A DNA stretch of 64,000 bases from Paenibacillus sp. E222 (GCF_013401555.1 NZ_CP058552.1:4650001-4714000); one strand, 5' to 3'; positions 35,888-46,254 are shown, counted from the stretch's first letter. Numbers and translations are program-made. The notes: generated by a model from the sequence alone, not told the origin.

Positions 35888-36820
35888 ATGAACTTAATAA
35901 GCGGAAGGAAGAGGAAGGGCAGGCTAAAACCATACATCCCGCTGTATCTGATGATGCTGCCAGGACTCATTTACATTGTAATCAATAATTACTTGCCTAT
36001 GTTTGGCTTGATTATTGCCTTCAAAGATTACAATTACAGCGAAGGAATCATAGGTAGCGATTGGGTAGGGTTTGAAAATTTTAAATATTTATTTAAAACA
36101 ACAGATGCACTTACGATCACCAGAAACACAATTTTATACAATATTTCCTTTATTTTTCTTAATTTGATCATTGCAGTTGGCGTAGCGATTCTTCTCAATG
36201 AGGTGAAGAAAAGGTTCTTATCCCGCTTCTATCAAAGCGCTATCTTGCTGCCTTACCTGATTTCTATGGTCATTGTAGGATATCTAGTGTATGCGATGCT
36301 GAGTACGGAAACGGGCTTCTTAAACAATACGATTCTTCCGGTACTAGGCCTGTCTGATATTTCATGGTATAGCGAACCGGAATATTGGCCCTACATTTTG
36401 ACTCTCGTACATGTATGGAAAAGTGCAGGTTACTTATGTATTGTTTATTTGGCCGCGATCATCGGAATTGATCCAGAATATTACGAGGCCGCAATCATTG
36501 ACGGAGCAAGCAAATGGAGACAGATCAAAAGTATCACAATTCCGCTCATTATGCCGGTTATTACAGTTATGACATTGCTTCAGATCGGGCGTATTTTTTA
36601 CTCGGATTTTGGACTGTTCTATCAGGTACCACTTAATACAGGAGCATTGCAATCAACGACGAACGTGATCGATACGTACGTTTACCGTGCGCTGATGACG
36701 TCGGGTGATATAGGTATGTCCTCAGCAGCAGGATTGTATCAATCGTTTGTCGGTTTTGTACTTGTATTATTGTCAAACTATATCGTTAGGAAGATAAACA
36801 GTGACAATGCATTAATTTAA
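35888..36820 (+). CDS. lplB: LplB-type ABC importer permease
   Basis: 310 residues, six membrane helices. The cytoplasmic EAA loop reads EAAIIDGASKWRQIKSITIPL (ATPase contact), and VINNYLPMFGLIIAFKDYNY is typical of LplB. ATG 35888 follows AAAGGA. It is the first gene of a permease-permease-binding-protein set; no ATPase is encoded, so a shared MsmX-type ATPase is expected. Closely related to the permease at 52288. Confidence 0.93.
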   Translation: MNLISGRKRKGRLKPYIPLYLMMLPGLIYIVINNYLPMFGLIIAFKDYNYSEGIIGSDWVGFENFKYLFKTTDALTITRNTILYNISFIFLNLIIAVGVAILLNEVKKRFLSRFYQSAILLPYLISMVIVGYLVYAMLSTETGFLNNTILPVLGLSDISWYSEPEYWPYILTLVHVWKSAGYLCIVYLAAIIGIDPEYYEAAIIDGASKWRQIKSITIPLIMPVITVMTLLQIGRIFYSDFGLFYQVPLNTGALQSTTNVIDTYVYRALMTSGDIGMSSAAGLYQSFVGFVLVLLSNYIVRKINSDNALI

Positions 36821-36835
36821 AGGAGTGAAAACTGC

Positions 36836-37723
36836 TTGAAAGGTAGAAATTCGATATGGCAGTGGAGTGTTAACATCATTCTGATGATCATTGCGCTCTC
36901 GTGTATCTTGCCATTTATCTTGTTGTTCATTTCTTCTATAACAGACGAACAGTCGATTGTACTTCATGGATATTCCTTTTTCCCGGAGGCATACAGCTTA
37001 TCTGCCTATCGTTATTTATGGAATGATATCGAAACAATACTTCGATCTTATGGAATTACGATTATGGTTACGGTGATTGGAACGGTCATCAGCATGATCA
37101 TTACTTCTATGTTGGCATATCCGTTGACACGTAAGGACATGCCCTTGAACAAATTTTGGTCATTCTTCATATTCTTCACCATGTTGTTTAATGGCGGTCT
37201 CGTGCCCACGTATTTGGTTTATACGCAATTGTTTGATTTGAAAAACACATTGTTTGCGCTCATCATACCAGGACTTTTGACTAATGCTTTTTACGTCATG
37301 TTGATGCGCACTTTTTTTTCGAACTCTATTCCAGCTCCTGTTATGGAATCCGCCAAAATTGACGGTGCAGGAGAATTCGTAACGTTTGTCCGGATTGTGC
37401 TGCCCCTATCCCTTCCGATTCTGGCGACCGTCGGATTGTTTCAAACGATACACTATTGGAACGACTGGTTTAACGGCATGATTTATATAACGGACAGTAA
37501 GCTGTACAGTCTGCAGAACATGTTAAACCGGATTCTGCTAGACATCCAATTTTTGAGCAATAGCAATTTCTCCGGAACTCAATTCGACTCATCCGCAAAC
37601 ATACCGACGGAGACGGTACGTATGGCGATGGCAGTCATCGGGATTATCCCGCTTCTAATTGTGTACCCTTTCTTCCAAAAGTTTTTCGTAAAAGGACTTA
37701 CAATCGGATCGGTAAAAGGGTAA
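36836..37723 (+). CDS. ytcP: YtcP-type ABC importer permease
   Basis: 295 residues, six membrane helices, with the EAA region MESAKIDGAGEFVTFVRIVLPL and the typical end FFQKFFVKGLTIGSVKG. Start TTG 36836 follows GGAGTGAAAAC. Second permease of the importer; paralogous to 53239. Confidence 0.92.
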   Translation: MKGRNSIWQWSVNIILMIIALSCILPFILLFISSITDEQSIVLHGYSFFPEAYSLSAYRYLWNDIETILRSYGITIMVTVIGTVISMIITSMLAYPLTRKDMPLNKFWSFFIFFTMLFNGGLVPTYLVYTQLFDLKNTLFALIIPGLLTNAFYVMLMRTFFSNSIPAPVMESAKIDGAGEFVTFVRIVLPLSLPILATVGLFQTIHYWNDWFNGMIYITDSKLYSLQNMLNRILLDIQFLSNSNFSGTQFDSSANIPTETVRMAMAVIGIIPLLIVYPFFQKFFVKGLTIGSVKG

Positions 37724-37782
37724 GGCTACTTCCGGCAAACGCCGGTTAGCATAAAGGTGGAAATTATTAGGAGGGTTTCAGT

Positions 37783-39282
37783 GTGGCTATGAAAAGAAGG
37801 ATCATGCAGTCTGGGCTGGCAATTGTTATGACGTCGGTAATGGTGTTGGCAGGTTGTTCCACAAAGAGCGAGGAAACGTCAAGTTCTTCAGCTAGCAGTG
37901 AGTCGCCGTATGAGGTAGTGATGGCATTTCCCGGAAACGACCAGAAGGATTTGCTAGCCGTCCAGGATGAAATGAACAAGATCACGAAGGAGAAATTCAA
38001 TACAACCGTCAAATTGACGCCGATTAGCGTCAGCGCATGGCAGCAGCAGACCAATCTTATGCTCGCAGGCAATGAGAAGGTGGATCTGATGCTTACGTAC
38101 GCTAACACGTACGGTACGCAAGTGGCAAAAGGTCAATTGCTTCCGCTTGACGATCTCGTGGAAAAACACGGATCGGGAATAAAAAAGGCGTTGGAGCCCT
38201 ATCAACTCGCTGCGACCAAAATTGGCGACAAAACTTACGCCATTCCGACTGCGAGAGATATGGCTGCTAACTACGGCATCGTGATGCGCAAAGATCTTGT
38301 GGAAAAGTACAAGATCGATTTGAGCAACATTAAAACGCTCAACGATATGGATGCGGTCTTTCAAGTCATTAAGAATAACGAGCCGAATATGTCGCCAGTC
38401 GTCCCAAGAAGTCCCGGGCTCTCCATATTTACCGGCGGTTATGTTACTTACGACAGCTTAGGTGATGGAATCGGCGTACTACCGAACTACGATAATAATA
38501 TGAAAGTCATGGATTGGTATGAAACGCCGGAATATGCAGATCAATTGAACGTATTGCGAAGATGGTTCCAGGCTGGTTTCATACCGAAGGATGCCGCGAC
38601 AAGCAAGGCGGACGGCAGGGAATTGGTCAAGGCGAATAAAGCGTTTTCCTACTTCGCTAATATGAAGCCCGGATTTGACGCGCAGGAATCGAGACGTGTC
38701 GGCAAACCGATGGTATCCGTTCAAATGACGCCTGCTTACTCGACCACAGGGTTTATTGACTTAATGATGTGGTCGATTCCGAAAAACTCGAAAGACCCTG
38801 ACAGAGCGATGATGTTCCTCGACCAGCTGTATTCCGACAAGCAGTTGTATAACTTGTTGGCATGGGGAATCGAAGGGAAGCATTACGTGAAGAAATCGGA
38901 TAACGTGATTGATTATCCACAAGGCGTTGATGTCAAGAACACGTCCTATAATTTCAATGCGCCATGGATGTTCGGCAATCAGTTCCTATCCTACACATGG
39001 TCGACGGAAGATCCGGACGGTCTGAAGAAATTAGATGAATTCAATAAGAGCGCGAAAAAATCAAAAGCACTGGGCTTCATCTATAATGTGGATCCGGTGA
39101 AAACGGAAATGGCTTCGGTCAATAACGTGTTAACCGAATTCAGCATAGGATTGGAAACGGGTACGTTGGATCCGGTCGAGAACTTGCCGATATTTATCAG
39201 TAAATTAAAAGCTTCGGGCATCGATAAGATTATAAGCGAAAAACAGAAGCAGCTTGACGAATGGGCGAAAACCCAGAAATAG
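37783..39282 (+). CDS. Extracellular solute-binding lipoprotein of the ABC importer
   Basis: 499 residues. Signal peptide and lipobox LAGC (Cys about residue 25), followed by a Ser-rich linker and the two-lobe binding fold; repeated features of this group such as MLAGNEKVDLMLTYANTYG and PSVKAF-like linkers are visible. GTG 37783 lies 7 nt behind GGAGGG; ATG 37789 is alternative. Binds an oligosaccharide, to judge from the downstream GH2 and GH3 genes. Confidence 0.9.
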   Translation: MAMKRRIMQSGLAIVMTSVMVLAGCSTKSEETSSSSASSESPYEVVMAFPGNDQKDLLAVQDEMNKITKEKFNTTVKLTPISVSAWQQQTNLMLAGNEKVDLMLTYANTYGTQVAKGQLLPLDDLVEKHGSGIKKALEPYQLAATKIGDKTYAIPTARDMAANYGIVMRKDLVEKYKIDLSNIKTLNDMDAVFQVIKNNEPNMSPVVPRSPGLSIFTGGYVTYDSLGDGIGVLPNYDNNMKVMDWYETPEYADQLNVLRRWFQAGFIPKDAATSKADGRELVKANKAFSYFANMKPGFDAQESRRVGKPMVSVQMTPAYSTTGFIDLMMWSIPKNSKDPDRAMMFLDQLYSDKQLYNLLAWGIEGKHYVKKSDNVIDYPQGVDVKNTSYNFNAPWMFGNQFLSYTWSTEDPDGLKKLDEFNKSAKKSKALGFIYNVDPVKTEMASVNNVLTEFSIGLETGTLDPVENLPIFISKLKASGIDKIISEKQKQLDEWAKTQK

Positions 39283-39309
39283 TTTAAGCGCATAAAGGAG
39301 CCGCTGCAT

Positions 39310-41784
39310 ATGAGAACTAGGGAAAATTTTGACCGAAACTGGATGTTTCATTTCGGTGAGGTTGGAAAGATCGTCAAGACGGTGAAAAAAGCAGGCATGA
39401 TCGCGGGGTTGACAAATGCACTGGGGGAAGAGAAACATGAGCCATTTGCGATCGGCGAAGCTGCACGTATCATCCAGAACATCGCTCGAGAATATCTGGG
39501 AGATCCGAACTTCGATCTTACCCAAATGTACGGTTCGGATACACCCAAGGATAAGACCACCGGCTGGGTGAGCGTCGATCTGCCACATGATTGGCGGTTA
39601 GAACAGCCGTACAACCCGGAACGCGGTGGCGCGTTTCAAGGTTATCTGCCCAATGGAGTGGGCTATTACCGCAAGGTCTTTGAAATTCCACAGGAGGATG
39701 AAGGCAAGAAGATCATCATTGAATTTGACGGAGTGATGCGGAACAGCTCAGTTTGGGTGAATGGATGCTTCGTCGGCGATCATCTCAGCGGCTACACTAG
39801 CTTTCATTATGACATCACGGACTTGCTGAAATATGGGGATGAGGAAGGGGATAATGTAATCCTGATCCGAACGGATACAACCGGCGGAGATGAAGGCTGG
39901 TGGTATGAAGGCGGAGGCATCTACCGCCATGTCTGGTTAACCAAATATGATTACTTACATGTGGACCGCTGGGGAACCTTTATCAGAACTGAGCAAGTTG
40001 ACAATGAAATGGCCGCGGTTACGATCGAAACGACGGTAAGCAACGAATATCCGCAGACGATGAAGTACGGCATCCGAACGAGTATTCTGAATCCGGTTGG
40101 GGAGCTCGTTGCCATCACGGAAACCGACTGTGAAACGCTGGGAATCGACAAACAAACGGTTCTTCAATCGGTTAAAGTAGCGAAGCCGCTGCTCTGGTCG
40201 CAGGACACGCCGCATCTGTATGAGGCCGTGACTGAACTTCTTCATGGAGGTCAAATTATCGACACGTATCGGACCGTTTTCGGGATCCGTACGGTGGAAT
40301 ACCGACGGGACGGATTATACCTGAATGGCAAGTATGTACAAGTGAAAGGCACCTGCAATCACCAGGATTTCGCTGGCGTGGGCATCGCGCTGCCGGACCG
40401 TGTGCATGAATATAAAATTAAACGCTTGCTGGAAATGGGCTGTAACGCTTACCGTTGTGCCCATCATCCGCCCGCCCCGGAGCTGCTGGATGCCTGCGAC
40501 AGACTTGGGATGCTGGTCATGAACGAGAACCGGATCACGGAGAGTACGGAGATCAAGCTTGATGATCTGAAATCGATGCTGTATCGTGACCGCAACCATC
40601 CAAGTATCTTTATGTGGAGTCTCGGTAATGAAGAGAAGATCAGCGGCAGTTATCAAGCCAATCGGATGCTGAGGCGCACGAAGGATTTGGCAAAACGAAT
40701 CGATCCCACCCGTCCTGTTACAGCGGCCAATCTAAGTCAGAAAGGCATGGACGTCGATGTCAATGGCGTTAATTATGGCGAGACCGTAATAGGAGGCCAA
40801 TCGATCGGTGAATGGTTCCAATCCCATCCGGAATCCAAAGTGCTGAATACGGAGAATGTCTCCTTCTTCTCTGCAAGAGGCGTCTATGAGGATGACCCGG
40901 AAGGTGGAAGATGCTCCAGCTACGGATCGAGATATCATATGTCCGGTAAGGAGATGGATGTAGGAAATCTGGGCGGAGCTGGTGGTACGTCAACGCCTGA
41001 ACGAAGCTGGCGCTATTTCTTGAATAATCGTTTTTCGGGTGGGTTATTCATCTGGACAGGTTTTGATTATCGCGGGGAGACGACGCCATTTCAGTGGCCG
41101 TCCGTGCTATCGCATTTCGGGATTCTCGATTATTGCGGATTTGCAAAGGACTCTTACTATTTCTATCAATCGATCTGGAAGGATGAGCCTATCGTTCATC
41201 TTATGCCGCATTGGAACTGGTCAGACCGGCTGGGACAGCAAGTAGAGGTTCGCGTGTATACCAACTGCAGCGAAGTGGAGCTGATACTGAACGGCCAAAC
41301 CCTGGGCAAGAAGAAAGCGGATGCTGAAGCGGGTGAGATCACATTATCGTGGCAAGTAGCCTATGAACCCGGAATTCTCGAAGCCATTGCTTATCGGGAT
41401 GGCGTGGTGGTAGCAATAGAGCGAAAAGAAACTACGACGGACGCGTACGCGATTCACTTGGAGGCTAACTGCTCTGAACTGCTCGCCGATGGCCAGGATG
41501 TCTCCATAGTCACAGTCTCAGTAAGGGATCAATCGGGAAGAGTGGTGCCCATTGCCAGTAATCAGATACAATTCCGTATTACGGGTAAAGGGAGGCTGCT
41601 TGGTCTGGGGAACGGAGATCCAGGATGCCATGAGTCGGATCGAGGAAATACGAGAAGCGTGTTCAATGGCTACGCCATGGCCTTGATTCAGTCACTGGAT
41701 GAGGCAGGAGAGATACGCATTGAGGCGTCTTCGGAAGGGTTAGTGCCGGCCTTATTGACCCTTCGATCCCGGAAAGACCTATAG
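39310..41784 (+). CDS. GH2 family glycosidase (beta-galactosidase type)
   Basis: 824 residues. Order: N-terminal jelly-roll (sugar binding; LPHDWRLEQPYNPERGG, GVGYYRKVFEIP), immunoglobulin-like domain, TIM barrel and a C-terminal pair of beta domains (DUF4982-like and an invasin/Ig-type piece, 'LLADGQDVSIVTVSVRDQSGRVVP'). Acid/base Glu441 is in MWSLGNEEK; Glu515 in LNTENVSF is the likely nucleophile. No signal peptide, so it works on imported sugar. Substrate could be a beta-galactoside or related; GH2 also includes glucuronidases and mannosidases. Confidence 0.9.
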   Translation: MRTRENFDRNWMFHFGEVGKIVKTVKKAGMIAGLTNALGEEKHEPFAIGEAARIIQNIAREYLGDPNFDLTQMYGSDTPKDKTTGWVSVDLPHDWRLEQPYNPERGGAFQGYLPNGVGYYRKVFEIPQEDEGKKIIIEFDGVMRNSSVWVNGCFVGDHLSGYTSFHYDITDLLKYGDEEGDNVILIRTDTTGGDEGWWYEGGGIYRHVWLTKYDYLHVDRWGTFIRTEQVDNEMAAVTIETTVSNEYPQTMKYGIRTSILNPVGELVAITETDCETLGIDKQTVLQSVKVAKPLLWSQDTPHLYEAVTELLHGGQIIDTYRTVFGIRTVEYRRDGLYLNGKYVQVKGTCNHQDFAGVGIALPDRVHEYKIKRLLEMGCNAYRCAHHPPAPELLDACDRLGMLVMNENRITESTEIKLDDLKSMLYRDRNHPSIFMWSLGNEEKISGSYQANRMLRRTKDLAKRIDPTRPVTAANLSQKGMDVDVNGVNYGETVIGGQSIGEWFQSHPESKVLNTENVSFFSARGVYEDDPEGGRCSSYGSRYHMSGKEMDVGNLGGAGGTSTPERSWRYFLNNRFSGGLFIWTGFDYRGETTPFQWPSVLSHFGILDYCGFAKDSYYFYQSIWKDEPIVHLMPHWNWSDRLGQQVEVRVYTNCSEVELILNGQTLGKKKADAEAGEITLSWQVAYEPGILEAIAYRDGVVVAIERKETTTDAYAIHLEANCSELLADGQDVSIVTVSVRDQSGRVVPIASNQIQFRITGKGRLLGLGNGDPGCHESDRGNTRSVFNGYAMALIQSLDEAGEIRIEASSEGLVPALLTLRSRKDL

Positions 41785-41845
41785 AATTGAATGATCAGTG
41801 ATTATTGAAAGAATAGAATAATAATTTCGCTAAAGAGGTGCAGCT

Positions 41846-42682
41846 ATGTCAACAAGTCAATTTACCGCATTTCCCGCCAATCGAGTCATTCCCTTGGAAG
41901 GCGTGCATAATTTCCGAGATATGGGAGGCTATCGAACGTCCGATGGCCGCACCGTAAAATACGGCCTATTCTTTCGTTCCGATCATTTGACCGGTTTAAC
42001 GGAGCAGGATTTAACATTCTTGCAAACGTTGAATATCAAAACGGTATTCGATTACCGCGGAGATCGTGAATCGCACATCATGCCGGACCCGGTTCTCCCT
42101 AATGCAAAAAATGTACGGATACCGGCGAACACGGAGGATCAGCATGAACATATGAATTTTCCGGACGCTCCTGAAGGGGAGGATACGCAAGGCCATCTTA
42201 TGAAAGCATTGGTTAAAAGTGACTTCTTCAAAAGTTTCAGCGCAGAAACCTACATGACGGAATTGTATATGAAACTTCCAATTACCAATCCTTCGTACAA
42301 ACATTTGATGGAAGCCATTCAGGATCCGGATCGATTGGGGCTGCTGCATCATTGTACGTCAGGCAAAGACCGTACCGGGGTTGGAGCCGCGCTCATCTTA
42401 CTTGCGCTGGGTATCCCTGAACAAACGGTTATGGAAGACTATCTCTTAAGCAATGAGACGTTGCAAACGTTCAACAGAACCCTTCTTGAAAGGCTGGCTG
42501 AACATGCGGACGAAGCGATTTTGCAAAATTTGAACCATATCCTCACGGTTAACGAAGCGTTTTTGTCTGCCGCTTTGGGATCGATCAAGAGTACTTATGG
42601 AGGGTATGATGCATATTTTAAAGAGGAGTTCGGTTTGGACAAGCCCAAACGGGAGGCTCTGCAAAGATTCTGCTTGGTATAA
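41846..42682 (+). CDS. Tyrosine-protein phosphatase (dual-specificity/IpH1-like)
   Basis: 278 residues. The P-loop HHCTSGKDRTGVGAALIL has nucleophile Cys170 and the Arg; NFRDMGGYRTSDGRTVKYGLFFRSDHL is the second conserved block, as in the IpHPa/LipA-type phosphatases. Substrate may be phosphotyrosine, phosphoinositide or a sugar phosphate. It is unusual within a glycosidase operon and may process a phosphorylated sugar or regulate the pathway. Confidence 0.88.
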   Translation: MSTSQFTAFPANRVIPLEGVHNFRDMGGYRTSDGRTVKYGLFFRSDHLTGLTEQDLTFLQTLNIKTVFDYRGDRESHIMPDPVLPNAKNVRIPANTEDQHEHMNFPDAPEGEDTQGHLMKALVKSDFFKSFSAETYMTELYMKLPITNPSYKHLMEAIQDPDRLGLLHHCTSGKDRTGVGAALILLALGIPEQTVMEDYLLSNETLQTFNRTLLERLAEHADEAILQNLNHILTVNEAFLSAALGSIKSTYGGYDAYFKEEFGLDKPKREALQRFCLV

Positions 42683-42918
42683 AGGGAAGAGAGATGTCTC
42701 ATTTTAACTGCGTTAATCTTCCTGAGTAATGTGGATTGGTACTTCTTTGGTTTGCCGAAAAGAAAACATATCACAATGCACGTAGACGCTTGCAGTGCGA
42801 TGTGGGTAAGAATGCGCCGGACTTTGCATGGTTGAAACCGCCATATATCATTCATGCTGGGAACACTTATATACAGGGATTTGTACTTTTTTAATATTGA
42901 AATTTGGGGGAAACAAAA

Positions 42919-44616
42919 TTGGTGGATTTAGAAGCAAAACCTTTTTATTTGCGGGAAAAAGATATTCAGTGGGTCAATGAAACGCTGGCTGCGATGGATG
43001 TGAAGGATAAGGTCGGGCAGCTGTTTTGTCCGATCGGGATAACGGATGACCGCGAACAGCTGAAAACGCTCATCGAAACGATAAAACCGGGAGGCATCTT
43101 GTTCCGACCAGATTCAGGTAAGAAAAGTCAAGAAGTACACCGTTTTTTGCAGGAACATTCTAAGGTGCCGTTGCTCATTGCAGCTAATCTCGAGTCCGGA
43201 GGCAACGGAATTGCTTCTGACGGTACTTTTTTCGGCAGACAGCTGCAAGTGGCGGCGACGGATAATGAAGAGATGGCATATAAATTAGGGCTTGTAGCCG
43301 GGAGAGAAGGTCGTGCCGTCGGCTGCAATTGGGCGTTTGCTCCGGTTGTCGATATCGATCTCAACTTCCGTAATCCGATCACGAATGTTCGGACGTTCGG
43401 TTCCGACCCAGCTCGAGTTGCAAGGATGGCAAAGGCGTATACCGAAGGTATTCAGAAGAGCGGCGTGGCCGCATCGATCAAGCATTTCCCCGGCGATGGG
43501 GTGGACGAGCGCGACCAGCATTTGTTGACTACCGTTAATTCGCTGTCTGTGGACGAGTGGGAATCGACCTTCGGCATAGTGTACCGGGAGCTGATCGAAG
43601 CGGGGGCTGAGACCGTTATGGCTGGTCATATCATGCTTCCTGGTTATTCGCGAAAACTTGTGCCCGGCATTGCCGACGAGGAACTGATGCCTGCTACGCT
43701 TTCACCCGAACTGATCGGAACGCTGCTTCGGCAGCAGCTTGGTTTTAACGGTCTCGTTGTGACGGACGCTACGCCGATGGCTGGTTTTATGATGGCTGAA
43801 AAGCGCGAGCTCGCTGTGCCAAAATCGATCGCCGCCGGCTGCGACATGTTCCTGTTCAACAAAAATATACGCGAAGATTTCCATTATATGATGAAGGGGC
43901 TCGAAAGCGGGATCTTGACGATGGAAAGACTAGATGAAGCGGTCACGCGCATTTTGGCGCTCAAAGCATCGCTTGGCTTGGATAAGCAGCAGCAGGAGGG
44001 AACGCTTGTTCCTGGTCCGGAAGAGCTGTCCATCTTGCAATGTGAAGAGCATAAACAATGGGCGAAGTGGTGTGCAGATCAATCGGTCACACTCGTCAAA
44101 GATACGCAGCAACTGCTCCCGATCGCTGTCGATTCGCATAAACGCATGCTGTTATATGTGCTTGGAGACGAAGGAAGTCATCGCAGTACGTCGATTGCAC
44201 CTTACATGATTGCTAAATTAGAAGCAGAAGGGTTTGACGTCACTGTTTTCGACAATAAAAATGTGGACTTCAGTGCAGTGTTTAGCGGCGTGGAGGAGCT
44301 GCGTGAAAAATATGATTTGGCGCTCTACGTGGCTAACATCGAGACGGCAAGTAACCGGACAACGGTGCGTATCGATTGGGAGCCGCTGCTCGCCGCGGAT
44401 GTTCCTTGGTTTGTGCGGGAGCTCCCGACGGCGTTCGTTTCTGTCTCAAGTCCATATCATCTTCTCGATGTGCCGCAGGTACAAACGTATATTAACGCAT
44501 ATTCGGGCAGTGAGACGATTATTGATGCAGTTATCGAAAAGCTGCTAGGCAGATCGGATTTTAAAGGCATAAGCCCGGTAAACCCATTCTGCGACTGCTG
44601 GGAAGCGAAGCGGTAG
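42919..44616 (+). CDS. GH3 family beta-N-acetylhexosaminidase-like protein (NagZ type)
   Basis: 565 residues. GH3 barrel with PLLIAANLESGGNGI, then SIKHFPGDGVDERDQHLL (NagZ proteins read KHFPGHG and D-S-H; here the second His is Asp) and VVTDATPMAGF with nucleophile Asp283, then a C-terminal alpha/beta domain (about 380-565). The change at the KHFPG(H) position raises doubt whether it uses a His acid/base dyad. TTG 42919 follows GGGGGA; the listed frame opens at 42904. Its pairing with beta-phosphoglucomutase suggests intracellular sugar cleavage. Confidence 0.85.
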   Translation: MVDLEAKPFYLREKDIQWVNETLAAMDVKDKVGQLFCPIGITDDREQLKTLIETIKPGGILFRPDSGKKSQEVHRFLQEHSKVPLLIAANLESGGNGIASDGTFFGRQLQVAATDNEEMAYKLGLVAGREGRAVGCNWAFAPVVDIDLNFRNPITNVRTFGSDPARVARMAKAYTEGIQKSGVAASIKHFPGDGVDERDQHLLTTVNSLSVDEWESTFGIVYRELIEAGAETVMAGHIMLPGYSRKLVPGIADEELMPATLSPELIGTLLRQQLGFNGLVVTDATPMAGFMMAEKRELAVPKSIAAGCDMFLFNKNIREDFHYMMKGLESGILTMERLDEAVTRILALKASLGLDKQQQEGTLVPGPEELSILQCEEHKQWAKWCADQSVTLVKDTQQLLPIAVDSHKRMLLYVLGDEGSHRSTSIAPYMIAKLEAEGFDVTVFDNKNVDFSAVFSGVEELREKYDLALYVANIETASNRTTVRIDWEPLLAADVPWFVRELPTAFVSVSSPYHLLDVPQVQTYINAYSGSETIIDAVIEKLLGRSDFKGISPVNPFCDCWEAKR

Positions 44617-44637
44617 GAAGAACCTGTTGGAGGAATT

Positions 44638-45282
44638 ATGAAAATAGAAGCGGTTATTTTTGATTTGGACGGTGTGCTCGTACATACCGACCATTTCCAC
44701 TATCTGGCATGGAAGAGGATGTGTAGCGAGGAAGGCATCCCTTTCGACGAGTCGGTTAACTATAGGCTACGGGGCGTAAGCCGTATGGCTTGCATGGACA
44801 TCATTATGGAGAAGGCGGCTCGTGCATATTCGTCGCGGGAGAAAATGCAGTTGGCCGAGGGGAAAAACGATTACTACAAAGACCACCTGCAATCTTTATC
44901 TGACGCGGACATGCCTTCTGGAGTCTTAGATACTCTGGATAGGCTGCGTGAAAAAGGATTAAAGTTGGCGATTGGATCCTCTAGCAAAAACGCTCCCTTT
45001 ATTATTGAGCGGCTTGGAATTTCGCATATGTTCGATGCTGTCGTGGACGGTAATGAAATTCGCTGCAGCAAGCCGGATCCCGAAGTATTTTTGCTGGCGG
45101 CAAGTAAATTGGGGGTGCGCGTGGACCGCTGCTTGGTCGTGGAAGATGCGGAAGCTGGCGTAGAAGCGGCGTTCAGAGGTGGCATGTGGGTCGCGGCCAT
45201 CGGCAAGGCCTGTATAAGCAATCTAGCCGATTATCATATCGGCCATATCGAAGAATTGCAATCCATTACTGCAAGCAGATGA
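44638..45282 (+). CDS. pgmB: Beta-phosphoglucomutase-like HAD phosphatase
   Basis: 214 residues. HAD motif I FDLDGVL with Asp9 and Asp11, motif II AIGSSSKN, Lys in CSKPDPEVF and VVEDAEAGVEAA (motif IV). The cap region (LRGVSRMACMDII) matches beta-phosphoglucomutase, which turns beta-glucose-1-phosphate into glucose-6-phosphate. It ends the glycosidase series and starts 21 bp behind the GH3 gene. Confidence 0.9.
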   Translation: MKIEAVIFDLDGVLVHTDHFHYLAWKRMCSEEGIPFDESVNYRLRGVSRMACMDIIMEKAARAYSSREKMQLAEGKNDYYKDHLQSLSDADMPSGVLDTLDRLREKGLKLAIGSSSKNAPFIIERLGISHMFDAVVDGNEIRCSKPDPEVFLLAASKLGVRVDRCLVVEDAEAGVEAAFRGGMWVAAIGKACISNLADYHIGHIEELQSITASR

Positions 45283-45550
45283 AGGTAGGGAAAGGGTAGA
45301 AAACGATCCGAAAATTATATGAAATTCAAGAGAGGACGGTGTATGCAGGAATATATTCGCAGCTGGAGCGGCAATCAATGTATACTACGCCTAGTACATT
45401 CATTCTCGTTTTCAAATTACTGAGAATATCTATACGGAGTCAATACTAGAGGAAATCAAGATATTTATCTGTACATCATTCTCAATCTACCCAACAATCT
45501 CATATGGCAGGTTTGCCGGCAAGTAAGGACGGCAACATTGGCAATAAAAC

Positions 45551-45590
45551 AGGAGCAGTTACCTCAGGCAGGCAACACTGCTCCTTGTTA
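45551..45590 (+). terminator. Terminator-like hairpin
   Basis: Stem AGGAGCAGT (45551-45559) with ACTGCTCCT (45577-45585), then TTGTTAT. It lies between the end of the glycan operon and a decayed TetR gene. Between 45283 and 45550 no clear gene was seen; a 26-codon frame with AGAGAGGA in front (45343-45423) is not convincing. Confidence 0.65.
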
Positions 45591-45607
45591 TATATAGAAT
45601 TATCCTT

Positions 45608-46163
45608 TCAAACACCCTGTTTGATTAAACTCCAGATGCGTTCAAACCGCTCTTGGTAGTCTGGTGAATTCCAGGATTCTTTAAAAGAGGGAAGACTAAA
45701 CACCGCAAAAGCAGATAGGATTGCCTCTGCCCGTTCAAAGTGAGGATCGTTATAAGCCATAAACCCATCAATAATGTGATATGAATCCCAGAGCACATCC
45801 CTTAATACCAATGGATTACTGTCCACATATTGTGTATTCAAAGCGAACATTTTGGGATTCTCATTATAAGCGCGTTTTTGGCATTCACAAATGCCCAAAG
45901 CCAATCGTGGAGCACTTCCTGTGGTGAGGCCAAATGAGCCATGTTTATACTGATTTGTTCTGAAATCATCCGATTGAACCAGTCTTTAGCTACGGCTGCC
46001 CAGAGTTCTTGTTTATTTTTAAAATGCTTATAAAGTGCTGCATGGGTGATATTCAATTCATCCGCTATTTGTGAGAGTGTCACTTCGGATTTCCCCGTGC
46101 CCTCAATTAATGCCTCGGCGGTTTCAATAATAAGCTGCTGCGTGATTTTAGCCCTTTGTTATG
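45608..46163 (-). pseudogene. TetR-family regulator, frameshifted
   Basis: HTH half: AKITQQLIIETAEALIEG then TLSQIADELNITHAALYKHF up to about 45890. The rest continues in another frame: KRAYNENPKMFALNTQYV to the stop at 45608. A single shift near 45870-45900 separates them. The N-terminal frame has a stop right before it, so no start codon remains. Joined, it would be a normal regulator of about 180 residues. Confidence 0.85.
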
Positions 46164-46254
46164 GCAGGTGAATATGGGGCATTTTGAAGCGAGCAGTTAC
46201 TGCTATACCCCAGTATCACACCGTTTTGCCAACCCTTCTTTCGTTAATTAGTCT

